A program made the position numbers and the translations under genes. This document shows positions 36,898 to 40,030 of a DNA stretch of 40,030 nt, in pieces. The stretch's first letter is position 1. Every line of letters starts with the position of its first letter. Origin of the DNA: an uncultured Clostridia bacterium (GTDB lineage Bacteria > Bacillota > Clostridia > Oscillospirales > Ruminococcaceae); assembly GCA_947627205.1 (NCBI GenBank), contig CANQVE010000018.1, positions 1 to 40,030 on the forward strand, read 5' to 3'. A model generated the notes under the pieces. The model had not been told where the DNA came from, did no database searches, and saw nothing but the letters and a program-made list of their open reading frames with translations.

Positions 36898-38799
36898 TTA
36901 TCCCTTTGAGATAGCGTTGAACTTGCAGTTGTCCATACAAGCTCCGCACTTAACGCACTTCTGCGAGTCGATAGCCATTGCCGCGAGCTTCTTTCCGGGA
37001 GCGACATAGTCCGTTCTCGTAATAGCGGAAGCGGGGCAGTTTCTTGCGCACAGTCCGCAGCCTACGCACTTATCCTTGTCTATCGTAAAGTTCAGAAGCG
37101 ACTTGCAGACGCCTGCGGGACATCTCTTTTCCTTTATGTGAGCCTCGTATTCATCTCTGAAGTAGCGCATTGTGGAAAGAACGGGGTTCGGAGCAGTCTG
37201 CCCGAGTCCGCACAGTGCGTTGTCCTTGATGTAATAGCAGAGCTTTTCGAGCTTGTCGAGGTCCTCCATTGTCGCGTTGCCCTTGGTTATTTTCTCGAGC
37301 ATTTCGTACATTCTCTTTGTGCCTATACGGCAGGGAGTACATTTTCCGCAGCTCTCATCGACTGTAAAGTCAAGGAAGAACTTCGCAATATCGACCATGC
37401 AGTTATCCTCGTCCATTACGATAAGTCCGCCCGAACCCATCATGGAACCTATAGAAATAAGGTTGTCATAATCTATCGGGATATCGAGGTGCTGTGCGGG
37501 GATACATCCGCCCGAGGGACCGCCTGTCTGCGCCGCCTTAAACTTCTTTCCGTTCGGAATGCCTCCGCCGATATCTTCGATAACTGTGCGGAGCGTTGTT
37601 CCCATAGGAACTTCTACAAGACCTGTGTTATGGATCTTTCCGCCCAAAGCGAATACCTTTGTTCCCTTTGATTTTTCCGTACCCATAGAAGCGAACCAGT
37701 CCGCGCCGTTAAGGATTATCTGGCATACGTTCGCATAGGTCTCAACATTGTTAAGTACCGTGGGCTTTCCGAAAAGACCTTTTACAGCAGGGAAAGGAGG
37801 ACGAGGACGCGGTTCGCCGCGGTTGCCCTCGATAGAAGTCATAAGAGCTGTTTCTTCTCCGCATACAAATGCGCCTGCGCCAAGTCTAAGACCGAGACGG
37901 AAACTGAAGCCTGTTCCGAAAATGTCGTCGCCGAGCATTCCTATTTCCTCTGCCTGACTTATAGCAATTTTCAGACGTTCAACTGCGATAGGATATTCCG
38001 CTCTTACATAAATATAACCCTGGTTTGCGCCTATTGCATAGCCTGCTATAGCCATTGCCTCAATAACCGTGTGGGGATCTCCCTCAAGCACCGAGCGGTC
38101 CATAAACGCCCCGGGATCGCCCTCGTCGGCGTTGCAGCATACATACTTCTGGTCTGCGTCTTTTACAAGATTTCTCGCCAGCATCCATTTCTTTCCCGTG
38201 GGGAAGCCTGCGCCGCCGCGTCCGCGAAGTCCTGAATTGAGGATAGTTTCAATTACGTCGTCGGGAGTAAGTTGTGTAAGGCATTTATACAGCGCCTGAT
38301 ATCCGTCGCGCGCTATGTACTCTTCAACATGCTCGGGGCTTATAACACCGCAGTTTCTGAGAGCTACGCGGTGCTGATTAGCATAGAAAGCGGTCTCGTT
38401 AAGCGATTTTATCTCGTCGCCGCTTACTGTCTCGGCATAGAGATATTTCTTTACGGGCTGACCGTTTTTCAGGTGCTGTTCAACAATTTCGGGGATATGC
38501 TCGGGTTCTGTCTTTGAATAGAAAGTACCCTCGGGATAAACTATCATGATAGGACCAAGAGCGCAAAGACCGAAGCAGCCCGTCTTTATAACGTTTACCT
38601 TGTCCTCAAGACCGTTTTTCTTTATTTCTTCTTTAAGTACGTCGATTATCTTCATAGAGCCGCTCGAGGTACAGCCCGTACCGCCGCACACCAGAACGTC
38701 GCGGACGCCGTTTTCCTTTCCCTCTATGCGGGTGCCTACTACGTCGGCGTACTTCGCCTTTACGGCGTTCAGCTCGTCGATTGTTTTAATAACGTTCAT
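36898..38799 (-). CDS. hydB: NADH-binding hydrogenase subunit HydB (NuoF-like)
   Basis: Diaphorase subunit that passes electrons between NAD(H), FMN and ferredoxin-type clusters, 633 residues. The N-terminal thioredoxin-like [2Fe-2S] domain has VCGGTGCTSSG and KTGCFGLCALGP. The NuoF core has GRGGAGFPTGKKW, NADEGDPGAFMDRSVLEGDP and GAGAFVCGEETALMTSIEG for FMN and NADH. ESCGKCTPCRIGTKRM binds a 4Fe-4S cluster. Two C-terminal ferredoxin sites, CVGCGLCARNCP and CVKCGACMDNC, are the extension found in bifurcating HydB. It starts 19 bases after hydC on the same strand, and hydA follows. Confidence 0.95.
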   Translation of the reverse strand: MNVIKTIDELNAVKAKYADVVGTRIEGKENGVRDVLVCGGTGCTSSGSMKIIDVLKEEIKKNGLEDKVNVIKTGCFGLCALGPIMIVYPEGTFYSKTEPEHIPEIVEQHLKNGQPVKKYLYAETVSGDEIKSLNETAFYANQHRVALRNCGVISPEHVEEYIARDGYQALYKCLTQLTPDDVIETILNSGLRGRGGAGFPTGKKWMLARNLVKDADQKYVCCNADEGDPGAFMDRSVLEGDPHTVIEAMAIAGYAIGANQGYIYVRAEYPIAVERLKIAISQAEEIGMLGDDIFGTGFSFRLGLRLGAGAFVCGEETALMTSIEGNRGEPRPRPPFPAVKGLFGKPTVLNNVETYANVCQIILNGADWFASMGTEKSKGTKVFALGGKIHNTGLVEVPMGTTLRTVIEDIGGGIPNGKKFKAAQTGGPSGGCIPAQHLDIPIDYDNLISIGSMMGSGGLIVMDEDNCMVDIAKFFLDFTVDESCGKCTPCRIGTKRMYEMLEKITKGNATMEDLDKLEKLCYYIKDNALCGLGQTAPNPVLSTMRYFRDEYEAHIKEKRCPAGVCKSLLNFTIDKDKCVGCGLCARNCPASAITRTDYVAPGKKLAAMAIDSQKCVKCGACMDNCKFNAISKG

Positions 38800-38818
38800 T
38801 CGTAAACTTTCCCTTCTA

Positions 38819-39313
38819 TCAGTTATATTTTGCGAGGATAGTGTCTATATCGTCGGGCGTGAGCCTGCCGTAGACTTCCTCGTTTATCGTCATAACGGGA
38901 GCAAGTCCGCACGCGCCTATACAGCGGCACGCGTCAAGCGAAAACTTTCCGTCGGACGTTATTTCTCCTCCTGAAATGCCGAGCTTTTCCTGGAGCTTTG
39001 TGTAGATATCTCCGGATCCCTTTACATAACAAGCCGTGCCGAGGCAAACCGAGATCTTGTATTTGCCTTTGGGGTTAATGGAAAACTGCGCATAGAAAGT
39101 GACCACTCCGTAAACTTTTTCGAGCGGTATTTCCATTGCGTCTGCGATCATCTGCTGGACTTCTATCGGCAGATACCCGTAGATCTCCTGTGCACCCTGG
39201 AGAATGGGCATAAGCGCACCGGCGTCGTCCTTATGCTGAGCGATGACCTTTCTGAGCTGTTCTTCCTGTTCGGGCGTTCCCGAAAAAGGAACCGCACTCT
39301 TTTTAAAAGCCAT
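38819..39313 (-). CDS. hydC: Hydrogenase [2Fe-2S] subunit HydC (NuoE-like)
   Basis: A 164-residue thioredoxin-fold subunit. The [2Fe-2S] ligands fall in CLGTAC and CIGAC. PILQGAQEIYGYLPIEVQQM and VYGVVTFYAQFSINPKGKY are the NuoE family signature. Start ATG 39313 has AAGGAGG 7 bases upstream; the frame stays open to 39415 but that part includes the promoter. First gene of hydCBA. The order C-B-A, with NuoE, NuoF and a HydA with extra clusters, is the usual trimeric hydrogenase arrangement of fermentative Clostridia, used to reoxidise NADH and reduced ferredoxin together. Confidence 0.95.
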   Translation of the reverse strand: MAFKKSAVPFSGTPEQEEQLRKVIAQHKDDAGALMPILQGAQEIYGYLPIEVQQMIADAMEIPLEKVYGVVTFYAQFSINPKGKYKISVCLGTACYVKGSGDIYTKLQEKLGISGGEITSDGKFSLDACRCIGACGLAPVMTINEEVYGRLTPDDIDTILAKYN

Positions 39314-39403
39314 TATGTAGCCTCCTTGTTTTTTCCGCGTTATTGCGGATATTTTGCGAGATAATTCGTGAAACAAACAGTTGTTCCACATCCATACTAT
39401 ATT

Positions 39404-39432
39404 ATTATAACACAACCTTTAAAAAAAGTCTA
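39404..39432 (-). promoter_or_regulatory. hydCBA promoter
   Basis: On the - strand TAGACT (39432-39427), 17-base spacer, TATAAT (39409-39404). The leader is about 85 bases. I looked for a Rex-like operator and found no convincing one. Confidence 0.65.
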
Positions 39433-39678
39433 GAGTTATCAAGAATTTCTCAAGAATTACCTATAACATTTTAAAGAGATTTTTTTCACTATTTTTTGTG
39501 CAATTTCTACAAAAACTACCTATTTGTATAGTATTTGTATACTTTTTTCACATAGTTTACAGAAACAAAAATTACATGAACTTTATCAAAAGCCTCAAAT
39601 CGGAATTTTTATTTAGTCTGCAATTTTTAGAAAATCTTTCAAAATAATTACAATATAATTACAGTTTTGTAATAAATG
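39433..39678. other. AT-rich gene-free stretch between the divergent promoters
   Basis: About 246 bases with runs of T and A and no supported frame. It includes TTGTATAGTATTTGTATAC and TTACAATATAATTACAG, which are partly repetitive. I see no defined element; it may be a regulatory region for the hydrogenase operon or for the rightward transcript. Confidence 0.5.
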
Positions 39679-39707
39679 TTGACTTTAGGGACATATATGA
39701 TTATAAT
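39679..39707 (+). promoter_or_regulatory. Promoter of a gene-free rightward transcript
   Basis: TTGACT (39679-39684), 17-base spacer, TATAAT (39702-39707). No gene follows within the window. Confidence 0.8.
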
Positions 39708-39713
39708 AATATC

Positions 39714-39949
39714 AAGAGGACGAAAAAGCAATCATCTCGGTTCTGATCTTAAAAAACATTCCACTCTTCTCCGCGAAAAATGTTCCATTGATAATTAACA
39801 GTATCTTTTGACCGGTCCTCACCCCTTCCATTTTTCGAAACCGCGCGGGTTTTTACATATACTTCTTGGTTTTTATCTCCTTCCATTTCCTCCCCGCTGC
39901 GGTTTCAGAATAATTTGCTCCCGAACGGTAGCTCGGGAGCTTCTCTTTT
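39714..39949 (+). ncRNA. Candidate small RNA between promoter and terminator
   Basis: A consensus promoter is followed by about 235 bases without a supported reading frame and ends at a strong intrinsic terminator. The middle is rich in C/U stretches, for example TCCTCACCCCTTCC and CTCCTTCCATTTCCTCCCC. Such unpaired C-rich runs are known in Firmicutes small RNAs that bind Shine-Dalgarno sequences. Expression and structure are untested. Alternatively it could be a leader whose gene lies past the window edge. Confidence 0.5.
39917..39949 (+). terminator. Intrinsic terminator
   Basis: GCTCCCGA (39917-39924) pairs with TCGGGAGC (39933-39940), followed by TTCTCTTTT. Confidence 0.88.
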
Positions 39950-40030
39950 AGAGGTAAGAGGTAAGAAGTAAGAGGTAAGAAGTAAGAGGTAAGAAGTAAG
40001 AGGTAAGAAGTAAGAGGTAAGAAGTAAGAG
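39949..40030. repeat. Tandem heptamer array running off the window end
   Basis: At least 11 heptamers, mainly alternating AGGTAAG and AAGTAAG (a 14-base higher unit), start right after the terminator and continue to the last base. This is the longest array of the family in the window; its full length is not visible. Confidence 0.95.

Noticed and set aside
39949-40030. CRISPR array
   Set aside because: The units are contiguous heptamers with no spacers and there are no cas genes; the same holds for 8561-8928.

Overview
The window reads as an ordinary stretch of chromosome from a Gram-positive anaerobe of class Clostridia, most likely a Ruminococcaceae/Oscillospirales-type gut bacterium. Four things point that way: strong purine-rich ribosome binding sites, many near-perfect sigma-A promoters with a 17-base spacer, a SAM-I riboswitch together with a T-box leader, and a trimeric HydABC-type [FeFe] hydrogenase. 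The species cannot be fixed from sequence reading alone.

Layout. 1-903: the 5' part of a mobile-element-type (ArdA-like) gene that leaves the window, then a gene-free stretch with two diverged tandem units of about 145 bases, each with a terminator hairpin and a tRNA T-arm-like motif, beside tRNA-Leu(UAG). 1060-4826: divergent metK (SAM-I riboswitch) and leuA (leucine T-box). 5089-8454: a c-di-GMP phosphodiesterase with a decayed GGDEF domain, a lipoprotein carrying an intact barnase domain, and a convergent SLC13/ArsB-type permease. 8455-9139: direct repeats and tRNA-Leu(CAA). 9233-14288: leftward gltX, a MATE exporter and an ABC exporter. 14545-19065: a rightward run of a BrxD-like (DUF2791) ATPase, an LRR/SecD-like lipoprotein, folD, a 58-residue membrane protein and pyk. 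19172-22228: leftward uridine phosphorylase, a membrane protein, a TtcA-like thiolase, then two small accessory genes in repeat-bounded cassettes. 22439-25332: yebC, then an accessory patch (XRE regulator, AT-rich hypothetical, Cys-rich 59-residue protein, propeller-like protein). 25404-25700: repeats and palindromes. 25820-31795: nadE, a membrane protein, a Gx transporter, polA and a PAS protein. 31965-35009: mazF, a dGTPase and galM. 35119-39313: hydCBA. 39314-40030: the hydrogenase promoter, a possible small RNA, and a 7-base repeat array that runs out of the window.

The most striking signal is a pair of roughly 105-113 base hairpin elements (2501-2613 and 31796-31900) whose helices differ by compensatory base changes. 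Mismatches on the + strand become G-U pairs on the - strand, so the - strand is probably the RNA. One copy sits inside the P2 region of the metK SAM riboswitch, stretching the aptamer to about 337 bases. Other items worth attention are the two-cassette array at 21317-22281, the barnase lipoprotein with no barstar beside it, the lone BrxD-like ATPase, the possible small RNA at 39714-39949, and a dispersed 7-base repeat (TAAGAGG/TAAGAAG) found between many genes.
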